Assembly: GCA_005503215.1 (NCBI GenBank)
Contig: SCNS01000021.1
Span: forward strand, 1 to 64,000
Direction of reading: 5' to 3'
DNA length: 64,000 nt
From: Sphingomonadaceae bacterium 3R27C6
GTDB lineage: Bacteria; Pseudomonadota; Alphaproteobacteria; Sphingomonadales; Sphingomonadaceae
Below are positions 35,034-44,431 of this stretch, piece by piece; the stretch's first letter is position 1; each line of letters opens with the position of its first letter. Below the pieces are notes generated by a model. It did no database searches and was not told where the DNA came from. It worked only from the letters and a program-made list of their open reading frames with translations. The translations under genes were made by a program, and so were the position numbers.

Positions 35034-35091
35034 TTGCACCTTTGGCGGCGGACTGCTAGCCGCGCCCGCGTCTTTCCCTCGCCAAAGGTGC
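35034..35091 (+). promoter_or_regulatory. argG promoter with 12-bp inverted repeat over the ribosome site
   Basis: TTGCAC (35034-35039), 16 bases, CTAGCC (35056-35061) form a promoter like others in the window. GCACCTTTGGCG (35036-35047) and CGCCAAAGGTGC (35080-35091) are perfect inverse copies; the second holds the argG Shine-Dalgarno AAAGG, 7 bases before ATG 35096. Transcripts from this promoter would lack the left arm, whereas read-through RNA from the gene upstream could fold and hide the ribosome site. Confidence 0.4.
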
Positions 35092-35095
35092 CATC

Positions 35096-36313
35096 ATGTC
35101 CGAGTCCTTCAAGCGCGTCGTCCTCGCCTATTCGGGCGGCCTCGATACCAGCGTCATCCTGAAGTGGCTGCAGGTGACCTATGGCTGCGAGGTCGTGACC
35201 TTCACCGCCGACCTGGGGCAGGGCGAAGAGATCGAGCCCGCGCGCGCCAAGGCCGAGCTGATGGGAGTGAAGCCCGAGCATATCTATATCGACGATGTGC
35301 GCGAGGAATTCGTCCGCGATTTCGTTTTCCCGATGATGCGCGCCAACGCGCGCTACGAGGGCGACTATCTGCTCGGCACCTCGATCGCCCGCCCGCTCAT
35401 TTCGAAGCGGCTTATTGAGATCGCCAAGGAAACCGGCGCCGATGCGGTCGCGCACGGTGCGACGGGCAAGGGCAATGATCAGGTGCGCTTCGAGCTCAGC
35501 GCCTATGCGCTCAACCCCGACATCAAGGTGATCGCGCCGTGGCGCGAATGGGACCTGACCAGCCGTACCGCGCTGATCGACTTCGCCGAAAAGAACCAGA
35601 TTCCGGTGCCCAAGGACAAACGCGGCGAAAGCCCGTTCAGCACCGACGCGAACCTCCTTCACACCTCGTCGGAGGGCAAGGTGCTCGAGGATCCGTGGGA
35701 AGAGACCCCCGACTATGTCTATTCGCGCACGGTGAACCCCGAGGATGCGCCCGACACGCCCGAATATATCACGGTCGATTTCGAGCGCGGCGACGGCGTC
35801 GCGCTGAACGGGCAGGCGATGTCGCCGGCGACCTTGCTCGCGGCATTGAACGACCTTGGCCGCAAGCACGGCATCGGCCGCCTCGACCTCGTCGAGAACC
35901 GCTTCGTCGGCATGAAGTCGCGCGGCATGTACGAGACGCCGGGCGGCGAAATCTATGCGCGGGCCCATCGCGGCATCGAAAGCATCACGCTCGACCGCGG
36001 CGCGGCGCACCTCAAGGACGAGCTGATGCCGAAATATGCCGAGCTCATCTATAACGGCTTCTGGTTCGCGCCCGAGCGCGAGATGCTGCAGGCGGCGATC
36101 GACCACAGCCAGGCGAATGTCACCGGTACCGTCCGGCTCAAGCTCTACAAGGGCAACGCCAGCGTCATCGGCCGCAAATCGCCGCTCAGCCTCTACAGCG
36201 AGCGCCATGTGACTTTCGAGGACGATGCCGGCGCCTATGACCAGAAGGATGCGGCGGGCTTCATCAAGCTGAACGCGCTGCGTCTCAGGCTGCTCGCCAA
36301 GCGCGACCGCTAG
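35096..36313 (+). CDS. argG: Argininosuccinate synthase
   Basis: ATP-dependent condensation of citrulline and aspartate, the penultimate step of arginine synthesis. 405 residues, full length. N-type ATP pyrophosphatase loop AYSGGLDTS near residue 10, then [13 protein letters not shown], and the C-terminal tetramerisation arm. No other arg gene is nearby. Ribosome site AAAGG lies inside an inverted repeat (see separate entry). Confidence 0.97.
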   Translation: MSESFKRVVLAYSGGLDTSVILKWLQVTYGCEVVTFTADLGQGEEIEPARAKAELMGVKPEHIYIDDVREEFVRDFVFPMMRANARYEGDYLLGTSIARPLISKRLIEIAKETGADAVAHGATGKGNDQVRFELSAYALNPDIKVIAPWREWDLTSRTALIDFAEKNQIPVPKDKRGESPFSTDANLLHTSSEGKVLEDPWEETPDYVYSRTVNPEDAPDTPEYITVDFERGDGVALNGQAMSPATLLAALNDLGRKHGIGRLDLVENRFVGMKSRGMYETPGGEIYARAHRGIESITLDRGAAHLKDELMPKYAELIYNGFWFAPEREMLQAAIDHSQANVTGTVRLKLYKGNASVIGRKSPLSLYSERHVTFEDDAGAYDQKDAAGFIKLNALRLRLLAKRDR

Positions 36314-36832
36314 ACGGCGGGCCGGTCGAGCCTCCGACACCGTCCGACCGATGATCGATTCCGGGCGCGTTCCCGCAGCCGGATCGCGTCGTCGTGATGG
36401 ACCGCGCTACCACGCCAAAACGAAACGGTCGCGCCGTGCCGCGCCGGCGATGTCGTGATTCTACCATATGGCGATGATCGAAAGACCTGAGTAGCCAGTA
36501 TCCGAAAGCAGGCCGATGGCCGGCATATGGAGGTGGCAGGGATGCAGGATAAATCCACCTTCGACAGCGCCGGCGACCGATGGCGGTGCTGCCGTGTCGT
36601 CTTTCCCCGTTTTGGCCTGCTGCTCAATCGCGATGGCGTCCGGACGCGATTGCTATGGCCCGGCCGCTATTTTGTTCGCAGATCGCGAACTTTTCATAGA
36701 CCGATATACCGGCGCTATTCTTCGTACGGTTTCTGATCTCGAGTTTGGGGCGGCCCCGGCGCCGAAAACGGGTGGCCACGCGCGCGCCGACAGGCCAATG
36801 TCGGGCATCCTGCGGCCGGGAGGGGAAGGGCG
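36314..36832. other. Gene-poor spacer after argG
   Basis: 519 bases without a confident gene. Base composition is less GC-rich than in the neighbouring genes. Open frames are short and mutually overlapping, with poor codon bias in their second halves. One of them, at 36542-36736, has an excellent ribosome site and is listed separately. No terminator with a T-run and no repeat was seen. Confidence 0.4.
36542..36736 (+). CDS. Possible 64-residue basic small protein
   Basis: ATG 36542 is preceded by GGAGGTGG at ideal 8-base spacing, unusually strong for this window. The product is arginine- and aromatic-rich (GVRTRLLWPGRYFVRRSR), with no recognised domain. GC-rich third positions hold for the first 25 codons, then fade, which may mean a decayed or frameshifted gene. 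A chance frame is quite possible. Confidence 0.2.
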   Translation: MQDKSTFDSAGDRWRCCRVVFPRFGLLLNRDGVRTRLLWPGRYFVRRSRTFHRPIYRRYSSYGF

Positions 36833-37579
36833 ATGCGCTTTTTCGATTTTTCGTCATGGCAAAGCATCGGGACGACGCTGCTCGGCCTCGCGCTCGTCAC
36901 GCTGATCGGCGTCGGAATCCGGCTGATGGTGATGATGACGATCCAGCAGCGCCGCGAACGGATGAACCGCCAGATCAACGAGCGGCTGCGCACGCTGATG
37001 GCCGCGTACAAGGCGCTCGGCGGGTCGTTTACCGGCGATCTGATGGTCGATCCGCGCCATCTTCGCGACATCAGGCGTCAGGCAAGCGAGCCGAAAGCGG
37101 AGCCCGCGATCGACCTGTCGGACGAGGCGGCGCCGGAGGATGACGAGCCCGGCGAATCGGATCGGCCGCGCCGCATTCGCGACGCCGTCGAGGCCGCGCT
37201 CTCCGACATCATCCTGCTCGGCACCGAGGCGCAGGTGCGGCTCGCGAGCCGTGCGGCGCAGGAACTGGCCGACGGGCGTCCGGTGCATGTCCACGACCTC
37301 GTCATCGAATTGCGCGATTTCATCCGCAAGGCGCTCGACCTCGATCCGGTCCCCGCCGACGTTATCATCCCTGCGCAGGGCCCGACGCGCCCGTCGGGCA
37401 GCGGCGGCAAGAGTGGCGGCCGCAGCAGCGAGGCGCGCGGCGGTGCTGGCCGCGGAGGCGGAATGGGCGGCGGCATGGGCATGGCGGGCGGCCTTGGTGT
37501 CGCCGGCGGCGCAAGCCTCGCGCGCGGATCGACGCCGGGCGAGGCCGCAGACGTATCCGGTGAAGCGCAACAGAAATGA
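36833..37579 (+). CDS. Membrane-anchored protein with Gly-rich C-terminus
   Basis: 248 residues, not recognised. One membrane helix at about 13-35, then a basic amphipathic segment (IQQRRERMNRQINERLRTLMAAYKALGGSF) and a helical middle domain (about 115-175, DAVEAALSDIILLGTEAQVRLASRAAQEL). The C-terminal 65 residues are Gly/Ala/Met-rich and low complexity. Start ATG 36833 follows GGGAGGGGAAGGG. The helix-plus-cytoplasmic-domain layout suggests an inner-membrane scaffold, but this is a guess. Confidence 0.65.
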   Translation: MRFFDFSSWQSIGTTLLGLALVTLIGVGIRLMVMMTIQQRRERMNRQINERLRTLMAAYKALGGSFTGDLMVDPRHLRDIRRQASEPKAEPAIDLSDEAAPEDDEPGESDRPRRIRDAVEAALSDIILLGTEAQVRLASRAAQELADGRPVHVHDLVIELRDFIRKALDLDPVPADVIIPAQGPTRPSGSGGKSGGRSSEARGGAGRGGGMGGGMGMAGGLGVAGGASLARGSTPGEAADVSGEAQQK

Positions 37580-37583
37580 GGGG

Positions 37584-37612
37584 TTAGCAAGCGGCCCGCT
37601 CCTGCGCTAAGG
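37584..37612 (+). promoter_or_regulatory. Promoter of threonine aldolase gene
   Basis: TTAGCA (37584-37589), 17 bases, CTAAGG (37607-37612), ending 8 bases before ATG 37621. As with pepN, there is no Shine-Dalgarno and the transcript would begin at or next to the start codon. Confidence 0.3.
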
Positions 37613-37620
37613 CGCGATCC

Positions 37621-38631
37621 ATGACCGCGACCCGCTTTTTCTCCGACAATGCCGCGACCGTCCACCCCGTGGTGATGGAGGCGATGGCGGCCGCCAATAA
37701 GGTCGACACCGCCTATGACGGCGATGCGCTCAGCCAGTCGCTCGACGCGACATTCTCGGAGCTTTTCGAGACGACATGCGAAGTCGTCTGGATTCCGACC
37801 GGAACCGCGGCGAACAGCATCATCCTCGCGCATTTCGTGCGGCCGTGGCAGGGCATCCTCTGTTACGAGGAAGCGCATATCGAAGTCGACGAATGCGGCG
37901 CACCGACCTTTTATTCGGGCGGCGCCAAGCTGATGCCGCTCCCCGGACGCGGCGCGAAAATCGACACCGACGCCCTGAAGGCTCGCATTGCCGGAATCCG
38001 CCAGGATGTTCATCAGGTCCAGCCCGCAGCGGTCAGCATCACCAATGCGACCGAATATGGCCTTGCCTGGCGCGCCGAAGAAATCGGCGCGATCAGCGAG
38101 ATCGCCAAGGGCGCGGGCATGAAACTCCACATGGACGGCGCACGCTTTGCCAATGCCGTCGCCTTCCTCGGCTGCGCGCCCGCCGATGTTACCTGGCGCG
38201 CCGGGGTCGATGCGCTGTCATTTGGTTTCACCAAGAACGGCGCGATGATGGCGGAGGCGATCGTCTTTTTCGGCGGCAGCGGCGGGGCCGGGGTGCGTGA
38301 ACTCAAGAAGCGTGGCGGCCATTTGCTCAGCAAGGGGCGATTCGTCGCGGCGCAGATCCGTGCGATGCTGAGCGATGACCTGTGGCTCGCCAACGCGCGC
38401 GCCGCCAACGCCGGCGCGGCGAAGCTCGCGGCGGCGTGCGGCGGCCGACTGATGCATCCGGTCGAGGCGAACGAGCTGTTCGTGCGCCTGACCGCCGAGG
38501 AAGCGGCGAAGCTGCGCGGCGCCGGGTTCGATTTCTACGATTGGGGCGAAGGCGCGGCGCGCCTCGTCGTCAGCTGGGATCAGGACGCCGAGGCGGTCGC
38601 ACCGCTGGCGGCCGCGATCGGCGCATTGTGA
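37621..38631 (+). CDS. ltaE: Threonine aldolase / beta-eliminating lyase family
   Basis: 336-residue fold-type I PLP enzyme of the aromatic beta-eliminating lyase/threonine aldolase family, cleaving L-threonine (or allo-threonine) to glycine and acetaldehyde. FFSDNAATVHP at the N-terminus, the PLP-lysine region LSFGFTKNGAMMAEA and MHMDGARFANA-like segment KLHMDGARFANAVAF are conserved. The symbol is by family, and the precise stereospecificity is not visible. Its stop overlaps the GTG of the next gene (GTGA). Confidence 0.88.
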   Translation: MTATRFFSDNAATVHPVVMEAMAAANKVDTAYDGDALSQSLDATFSELFETTCEVVWIPTGTAANSIILAHFVRPWQGILCYEEAHIEVDECGAPTFYSGGAKLMPLPGRGAKIDTDALKARIAGIRQDVHQVQPAAVSITNATEYGLAWRAEEIGAISEIAKGAGMKLHMDGARFANAVAFLGCAPADVTWRAGVDALSFGFTKNGAMMAEAIVFFGGSGGAGVRELKKRGGHLLSKGRFVAAQIRAMLSDDLWLANARAANAGAAKLAAACGGRLMHPVEANELFVRLTAEEAAKLRGAGFDFYDWGEGAARLVVSWDQDAEAVAPLAAAIGAL

Positions 38632-39590
38632 GCAGCGAGCAGCCACACACGCTGCTCAGCCCGCGCGTTTTGTTGCCCTTCATGCTGGTGACGCTGATCT
38701 GGGGCTCGACCTGGATTGTCATCACCGGGCAGCTCGGCGTGGTCCCGCCCAGCTGGTCGGTGACCTATCGCTTCGCGGTCGCGGCGATCGCGATGTTCGC
38801 CTTTGCCGCGATCCGCCGCGAGCCGCTGCTGCTCGCGCCGCGCGCAATGCTCTTTGCGGTCGCGCTGGGCATCGCGCAGTTCGCCTTTAACTTCAACTTC
38901 GTCTACCGCGCCGAGCAGCACATCACCTCGGGCCTCGTCGCGGTGCTGTTCGCGCTGCTCATCGTACCCAATACGCTGCTCGGCCGCGCTTTCCTCAAGA
39001 CCCCGCTCGAAGCGCGCTTCCTCGCGGGAGCGGGGATCGCGATCGTCGGCGTCGGGCTGATGATCCTTCACGAATATCGGGCCGCCGCGGTCGGTGCGGG
39101 CGAGGTGCTGCTCGGCACGGTACTGACCCTCGCCGGGGTGATGAGCGCCTCGACCGCCAACGTCATGCAGGGAACGCGCCTTGCGCGCGCGCAGTCGATG
39201 GTGGTGATGATCGCGTGGGCGATGCTCTTCGGCGCGCTCGCCGATGGCAGCTATGCGTGGATCACCACCGGCCCGCCGGTGATCGAGCCGACCGCGACAT
39301 ACATCGGCGGCGTCCTCTATCTTGGCGTGATCGCCAGCGCGGTGACCTTCCCGCTCTATTTCAACATCATCCGCGCGGTCGGGCCGGGGCAGGCGGCGTG
39401 GTCGAGCGTGCTGATCCCGATCATCGCGATGGGCTTTTCGACCGCGTTCGAGGGCTACCGCTGGGCAACGCTGTCGATCGCGGGCGGTGTCGTCGCGCTG
39501 ATCGGGCTGGTGATCGCGGTCGCGAAGCGGCCCGAACGGCCGTCGGTCAGCGGCAATATGGTGTCGGTCCCGGTCGAGCCCGACAGCTAG
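38628..39590 (+). CDS. EamA/DMT family exporter
   Basis: 320 residues with ten membrane helices in two EamA repeats (LIWGSTWIVITGQLG in the first; LGVIASAVTFPLYFNIIRAVGPGQAAW in the second). Drug/metabolite transporters of this kind often export amino acids. Start is GTG 38628, sharing bases with the aldolase stop; the coupling suggests export of a product such as an amino acid, but that is only contextual. Confidence 0.87.
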   Translation: MSSEQPHTLLSPRVLLPFMLVTLIWGSTWIVITGQLGVVPPSWSVTYRFAVAAIAMFAFAAIRREPLLLAPRAMLFAVALGIAQFAFNFNFVYRAEQHITSGLVAVLFALLIVPNTLLGRAFLKTPLEARFLAGAGIAIVGVGLMILHEYRAAAVGAGEVLLGTVLTLAGVMSASTANVMQGTRLARAQSMVVMIAWAMLFGALADGSYAWITTGPPVIEPTATYIGGVLYLGVIASAVTFPLYFNIIRAVGPGQAAWSSVLIPIIAMGFSTAFEGYRWATLSIAGGVVALIGLVIAVAKRPERPSVSGNMVSVPVEPDS

Positions 39591-39625
39591 TTGCCATTGG
39601 TGTGTTGTTTCAGTAGGACGCTCCC

Positions 39626-40891
39626 ATGAAACATCTCATCAGCACCCTTCTCCTTCTCGCTACGCTTCCGGCCGCACCCGCCTTCGCGCAGACCACCTGC
39701 ACACCCGGCACCTATGCCGCCCCCGAAGGCGATTTCGTCGTGCTGGTGAAGTCGCCCGCGGTCGCGGCGCCGGGGCTGCGCTATCTGTTCCGCGACGGCC
39801 GCCGCGGCGCGACCACCGATGCCGGCGTGCCGCTGATATGCGGAACGGGCAACGTGACGGTCGGCGACAAGCGCTGGGCACCGATCGCCTTTCGCGAAAT
39901 CCCCGCGACCTTCGACAGCGTCGGCACGAAGATGACCGGTGTGCTGATTGAACCACCGGGCAACGACGCCAAGCGGCCGCTCGTCGTGATGGTGCATGGA
40001 TCCGAACGCACCTCGCCGATCGGCGGCGTCTATGGCTATGCGATGGCGGCGCAGGGGATTTCGGTCTTCGTCTATGACAAGCGCGGCACCGGCGGGTCCG
40101 AAGGCGAATATACGCAGAATTTCGAGCTGCTCGCCGAGGATGCGGCGCACGCGCTGGGTCAGGCGCGCAGCATGACGGCAGGCCGTCACGGTCGCGCGGG
40201 CTTTTTCGGCGGCAGCCAGGGCGGCTGGGTCGCCCCGCTCGCCGCGACGCGGACGAAGGCCGATTTCGTCGCGATCGGCTTCGGCCTCGTCGCCTCGCCG
40301 ATCGAGGAAGACCGCGAGCAGATGGTGTCGGAGGTGCGTGCGGCGGGGCTGGGCCGGGATGCCGAAGCACTGGTCAGCCGCCTGTCGGCGGCGACGGCGG
40401 ACCTGCTGCTCTCCGATTTCCGCACCGGCTATGAGGCGCTCGACGCGGTGCGGCGCGAGATGGCGGACAAGCCGTGGGCCGCGAAGATCGACGGCGAATA
40501 TAGCGGCGCGATCGCGCGCATGCCGAATGAGGATTTGCGTCGGATCGGCGCAGCGCGTTTCGACAATCTCGAGCTGATTTCGGACTATGACGCGGTCGCG
40601 GCGCTCAAGAAGCTCGACGCGCCGCTGCTCTGGGTGCTCGCGGGCGAGGATCGCGAGGCGCCAATCGAAACGACGCGCGGCGCGCTGCTCGGGCTCGCGA
40701 AGGCCGGCAAGCCGGTCGACGTCTATCTCTTTCCGCAGACCGACCACGGCATGTGGGAATTCACCACCGACGCCAGCGGCGAACGTCACATCACGCGCAT
40801 CACCGACGGCTATCTGAAATTGCTCGGCGACTGGATCAAACGAGACGTGCGCGGCACTTATGGCCGCGCGGAGCGGCTTACCCCGCGCTGA
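39626..40891 (+). CDS. Exported alpha/beta hydrolase
   Basis: 421 residues with a signal peptide (hydrophobic to about residue 20, cleavage near AFA-QT). The hydrolase core has [11 protein letters not shown] (oxyanion region), [10 protein letters not shown], nucleophile serine in [16 protein letters not shown], an acidic residue in [12 protein letters not shown] and histidine in PQTDHGMW. Likely a periplasmic esterase or peptidase of the dienelactone hydrolase/prolyl oligopeptidase group. Overlaps the convergent murA 3' end by 14 bases. Confidence 0.85.
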   Translation: MKHLISTLLLLATLPAAPAFAQTTCTPGTYAAPEGDFVVLVKSPAVAAPGLRYLFRDGRRGATTDAGVPLICGTGNVTVGDKRWAPIAFREIPATFDSVGTKMTGVLIEPPGNDAKRPLVVMVHGSERTSPIGGVYGYAMAAQGISVFVYDKRGTGGSEGEYTQNFELLAEDAAHALGQARSMTAGRHGRAGFFGGSQGGWVAPLAATRTKADFVAIGFGLVASPIEEDREQMVSEVRAAGLGRDAEALVSRLSAATADLLLSDFRTGYEALDAVRREMADKPWAAKIDGEYSGAIARMPNEDLRRIGAARFDNLELISDYDAVAALKKLDAPLLWVLAGEDREAPIETTRGALLGLAKAGKPVDVYLFPQTDHGMWEFTTDASGERHITRITDGYLKLLGDWIKRDVRGTYGRAERLTPR

Positions 40892-42164
40892 TCCGTTCGA
40901 TATCGGCGCCAACCGCCTGCAATTTCTCTTCGAGCCGCTCGTAACCGCGGTCGAGGTGATAGACGCGGTTGACCTCGGTCGTGCCCTCGGCGGCGAGGCC
41001 CGCGATGATCAGGCTCATCGAGGCGCGGAGGTCGGTTGCCATCACCGGCGCTCCGACCAGCTGATCGACCCCGCGCACCACCGCGCTGCGGCCGCGCACG
41101 TCGATGTCGCAGCCCATGCGCGCCAGTTCGGGGACGTGCATATAGCGGTTCTCGAAGATGGTTTCGGTGAATAGCGAGGCACCCTTGCCGAGCGTCGCCA
41201 TCGCCATGAACTGCGCCTGCATGTCGGTCGCGAAACCCGGGTAGGGCGCGGTCGACAACGTGACGGGCTCGGCGCGGCCCGACATCGCGACGCGGATGCC
41301 GCCCTTGGTCTCCTCGACCGTCGCGCCGGCCTGGCGGAGCGCGGCGAGCGTCGCTTCCATCTCGTCGGCCTTCGCGCCGACGAGTTCGACGTCGCCTTGG
41401 GTGATCACCGCGGCGCAGGCATAGCTGCCCGCCTCGATCCGGTCGGCCATCACGCGATAGGTCGCGCCGTGGAGGCGGTCGACGCCTTCGATCGTCAGCG
41501 TCTCGGTGCCGATGCCGTCGATATGCGCGCCCATCGCGACGAGGCAGTTGCAGAGGTCGACGATCTCGGGCTCGCGCGCCGCATTTTCGAGGACGCAGGT
41601 GCCCTTCGCGAGCACCGCGGCCATCAGCGCATTTTCAGTCGCGCCGACCGAGACGACGGGGAAGGTGAATTTGCCGCCGGGCAGGCGTCCGCGGCCCGGC
41701 GCGCTCGCCTTCACATAGCCCGAGGCGAGCTCGATCTCGGCGCCAAAGGCTTCCAATGCTTTCAGGTGGAGGTCGATCGGGCGATTGCCGATCGCGCAGC
41801 CGCCGGGCAGCGACACCGTCGCCTCGCCCGCACGCGCCAGCAACGGGCCGAGCACGAGGATCGACGCGCGCATCTTGCGCACGATGTCATAGGGCGCGAC
41901 GGTCGAGGTCAGCGTCGTCGTGCGCGCGGTCATCACGCGGCCGAAATCCTCGGGGCGCGATCCCTCGATCGTCGTCGAGCAGCCGAGCTGGTTGAGCAGG
42001 TGCCCGAACCCGTCGACATCGGCGAGCCGCGGCAGGTTGCGCAGCGTCAGCGGCTCGTCGGTAAGCAGTGCGCAAGGCAGCAAAGTGAGCGCCGCATTCT
42101 TCGCGCCGGAGATGGGGATTCGGCCCTTGAGTCGCTGGCCGCCGCGAATGACGATTTGATCCAT
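40878..42164 (-). CDS. murA: UDP-N-acetylglucosamine 1-carboxyvinyltransferase
   Basis: First committed step of peptidoglycan synthesis: transfers enolpyruvate from PEP to UDP-GlcNAc. 428 residues. [19 protein letters not shown] at the N-terminus and the catalytic cysteine C123 in [16 protein letters not shown] are intact, so the fosfomycin-target Cys is present. Single gene on the minus strand, with a 244-base gap to the divergent DUF3011 gene. Confidence 0.97.
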   Translation of the reverse strand: MDQIVIRGGQRLKGRIPISGAKNAALTLLPCALLTDEPLTLRNLPRLADVDGFGHLLNQLGCSTTIEGSRPEDFGRVMTARTTTLTSTVAPYDIVRKMRASILVLGPLLARAGEATVSLPGGCAIGNRPIDLHLKALEAFGAEIELASGYVKASAPGRGRLPGGKFTFPVVSVGATENALMAAVLAKGTCVLENAAREPEIVDLCNCLVAMGAHIDGIGTETLTIEGVDRLHGATYRVMADRIEAGSYACAAVITQGDVELVGAKADEMEATLAALRQAGATVEETKGGIRVAMSGRAEPVTLSTAPYPGFATDMQAQFMAMATLGKGASLFTETIFENRYMHVPELARMGCDIDVRGRSAVVRGVDQLVGAPVMATDLRASMSLIIAGLAAEGTTEVNRVYHLDRGYERLEEKLQAVGADIERISAG

Positions 42165-42408
42165 CGGCTGTCTTTAGCGCATGCGCGATGCCGCGCAAGC
42201 GGCGCTGGGCGGATGGTGGTGATCTGTCCGCCAATGATCGCGCCTTTGCTTCCAAAGACTGAATAGCCCGGTCGTGGTTAAGTCATCTTGTTCGCGGTCC
42301 GCTTTCCGCATGGTGTTCGGACCAGAAATGTGGGACCATCGCGGTCTGGACGGTAAGACAAACGCGCTAGGTTTTACGGAACTATATTTGTCGGGGAAGG
42401 GGAAAGAC

Positions 42409-43422
42409 ATGCGGAATCCTGTCGTCGCGATTATCACCTCGCTTTCACTGATTGGGACGCAATTGGCGGTGCCGGCTGTCGCGCAGACACGCCCCTGGCC
42501 GCCCACGGGTGGCCCGCAGATCCAGCCACCACGTCCAAACCCCGGCGATGGCTATGCGGGCACGATCCGCTGCGAATCGCGAAACAACAACACCCAGCGC
42601 TGCAACGTGCGCACCGGCAATCGCGTCGACCTGCAACGGGTACTCGGCGGACGCTGCTCGAAGGGGCGCGATTGGGGCTTCACCGCCAATCAGATCTGGG
42701 TGTCGGGCGGCTGCCGCGCCGAATTCGCTTATGGTTATGCCAATGATGGCGGCTATCCGACGCCGCTGCCCCAACCGGTCAACGATTATGCGGGCATAAT
42801 GAACTGCGAATCCTGGAATCGCAATTATCAGCAGTGCAATGTCCGGACCAACGATCGTGTCGAACTCACGCGCAGGCTCGGCGGCAAGTGCAACGCCGGG
42901 CGCCAATGGGGCTACACCAGCGATTATATCTGGGTCGATAAGGGCTGCCGCGCCGAGTTCGGCTATGGCTATCGCGGTGTGCAGCCTCCGAAGGACAAGG
43001 ACAAGGGGCCGAGCACCGGGCTGATCATCGGCGGCATCGTCGTCGCGGGGGGGCTGCTCGCGCTGCTCGCGAGCCAGAAAAAGAAGAAGAAGGAAGCAAC
43101 CGGCGAGCAGACGACGGCGCCTGAGGACACGGCAACGCCGACCTATCCCGCCGGCCCGCCCGCGGCACTGAGCGCCAACCTCTCGGCGCTGCCGAGCGCG
43201 GCGCGGCCGTCGGTGCAGAATTGCATGACCGATGCGGCGCGGCAGATCGGGGTCACCGGCGGCACCCGGCTGTCCTACGACAAGCTGATCTCGCTCGAAC
43301 AGGGCAATGGTGGCTGGCGCATCCGTGCGACGATGACCGCGACCTATCCCGACGGCGCCAAGCAGGTCGAAATGTATTGCCGCGCGACGCCAAGCGACAT
43401 CATCCAGCTCGACTTCACCTAG
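42409..43422 (+). CDS. Exported protein with two DUF3011 repeats
   Basis: 337 residues. Signal peptide (about 1-25, AVAQ), then two tandem cysteine-bearing DUF3011 repeats (about 44-105 and 122-185), each with RCESR/NCESW, QxCNVRT, a basic LGGxC segment and WG(F/Y)T. A glycine-zipper-like helix (LIIGGIVVAGGLLALLAS) is followed by a run of five lysines. A further domain with a Cys pair (QNCMTDAA, EMYCRA) ends the protein. ATG 42409 follows AAGGGGAAAG. Function unknown; an envelope role is likely. Confidence 0.75.
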   Translation: MRNPVVAIITSLSLIGTQLAVPAVAQTRPWPPTGGPQIQPPRPNPGDGYAGTIRCESRNNNTQRCNVRTGNRVDLQRVLGGRCSKGRDWGFTANQIWVSGGCRAEFAYGYANDGGYPTPLPQPVNDYAGIMNCESWNRNYQQCNVRTNDRVELTRRLGGKCNAGRQWGYTSDYIWVDKGCRAEFGYGYRGVQPPKDKDKGPSTGLIIGGIVVAGGLLALLASQKKKKKEATGEQTTAPEDTATPTYPAGPPAALSANLSALPSAARPSVQNCMTDAARQIGVTGGTRLSYDKLISLEQGNGGWRIRATMTATYPDGAKQVEMYCRATPSDIIQLDFT

Positions 43423-43448
43423 ACAGGAGGGGCGAGTCCGATATCTTC

Positions 43449-43482
43449 TGCCGCCCCGGTGAAAGCCGGGGCGGCAAATTTT
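43449..43482 (+). terminator. Terminator after DUF3011 gene
   Basis: An 11-bp perfect stem (TGCCGCCCCGG with CCGGGGCGGCA), loop TGAAAG, then AATTTT. It starts 27 bases after the stop and overlaps the leader of the next transporter gene. Confidence 0.65.
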
Positions 43483-43507
43483 GGACGAAGACAGGGTCGG
43501 AAACGCG

Positions 43508-44431
43508 ATGCGAAGGGATGGTGGGCCGGCTGCGGCGCTTTGGTCGCGGGCCTATCCGCTGTTGACCGTGACCGCGTTGTTCTGGGCCGGGAATTCGATC
43601 GTCGGGCGCGCGGCGCGCGACCTGGTGCCGCCCGCCGCCTTGTCTTTCTGGCGCTGGACCTTCGCGCTTGCCTTGCTGCTCCCGCTCGCCTGGCCGCATC
43701 TCAAGCGCGATTGGCCCATCTTGCGCGCGAACTGGCCGATCGTCGCGCTGCTCGGCGCATTGGCGATCGGGTCGTTCAACATCCTGCTCTACACCGGGCT
43801 GCAGAGCACCACCGCGCTCAATTCGATGCTGATCCAGTCGGCGCTGCCGGCGCTGGTTCTCGTCGTCGGTGCATTGGTGATGGGCGACCGCACCAGCCTG
43901 CGCCAGATTGCAGGTGTGCTGATTTCGCTCACCGGCGTGCTGGCGATCATCGCGCGCGGCGACCCGGCGATGCTGTGGGGATTGCAGCTCAACATCGGCG
44001 ACGCGATCATCGGCGGCGCGGTGCTGCTCTGGGCGCTTTACTCGGTGCTGCTCCGCCGCCGGCCGGCGGCGCATCCGCTGAGCTTCCTCGCGGCGTCGAT
44101 GGTGGTCGGCATCGCGGTCATTGTGCCATTTTACGCGCACGAGCTGTGGTCGGGGCGGCTGATCGTTCCCGCGACGGGTAGCGCGCTCGCCATCGCCTAT
44201 GTCTCGATCTTTCCGTCGTTCCTCGCCTATCTCTTCTTCAATCGCGGGGTCGAGCTGATCGGCTCGGCGGCGACGGGGCAATATATGAATGTGATGCCGC
44301 TGATGGGGGCCGGCCTCGCGATGCTGTTCCTCGGCGAGGTGCTGCACCTGTTCCACATCATCGGGCTGGCGCTGATCGTCGCCGGCATATTGGTCGCCGG
44401 GCGACCGTCGCAGCCCGCAGCGCAGGCCTAG
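43508..44431 (+). CDS. EamA/DMT family transporter
   Basis: 307 residues, ten predicted helices in two EamA domains (LFWAGNSIVGRAARDLVPPAALSFWRW, later AYVSIFPSFLAYLFFNRGVELIG). Likely metabolite exporter, substrate unknown. ATG 43508 is chosen; a TTG nine codons upstream lies in the terminator region. The last base pairs of the stop (44428-44431) are shared with the convergent isomerase gene. Confidence 0.87.
   Translation: MRRDGGPAAALWSRAYPLLTVTALFWAGNSIVGRAARDLVPPAALSFWRWTFALALLLPLAWPHLKRDWPILRANWPIVALLGALAIGSFNILLYTGLQSTTALNSMLIQSALPALVLVVGALVMGDRTSLRQIAGVLISLTGVLAIIARGDPAMLWGLQLNIGDAIIGGAVLLWALYSVLLRRRPAAHPLSFLAASMVVGIAVIVPFYAHELWSGRLIVPATGSALAIAYVSIFPSFLAYLFFNRGVELIGSAATGQYMNVMPLMGAGLAMLFLGEVLHLFHIIGLALIVAGILVAGRPSQPAAQA

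Noticed and set aside
36516-36905. A 129-codon frame upstream of and overlapping the Gly-tail membrane protein
   Set aside because: It overlaps the start of a better supported gene in another frame, lacks a ribosome site and its translation is low in hydrophobic residues with no motif.
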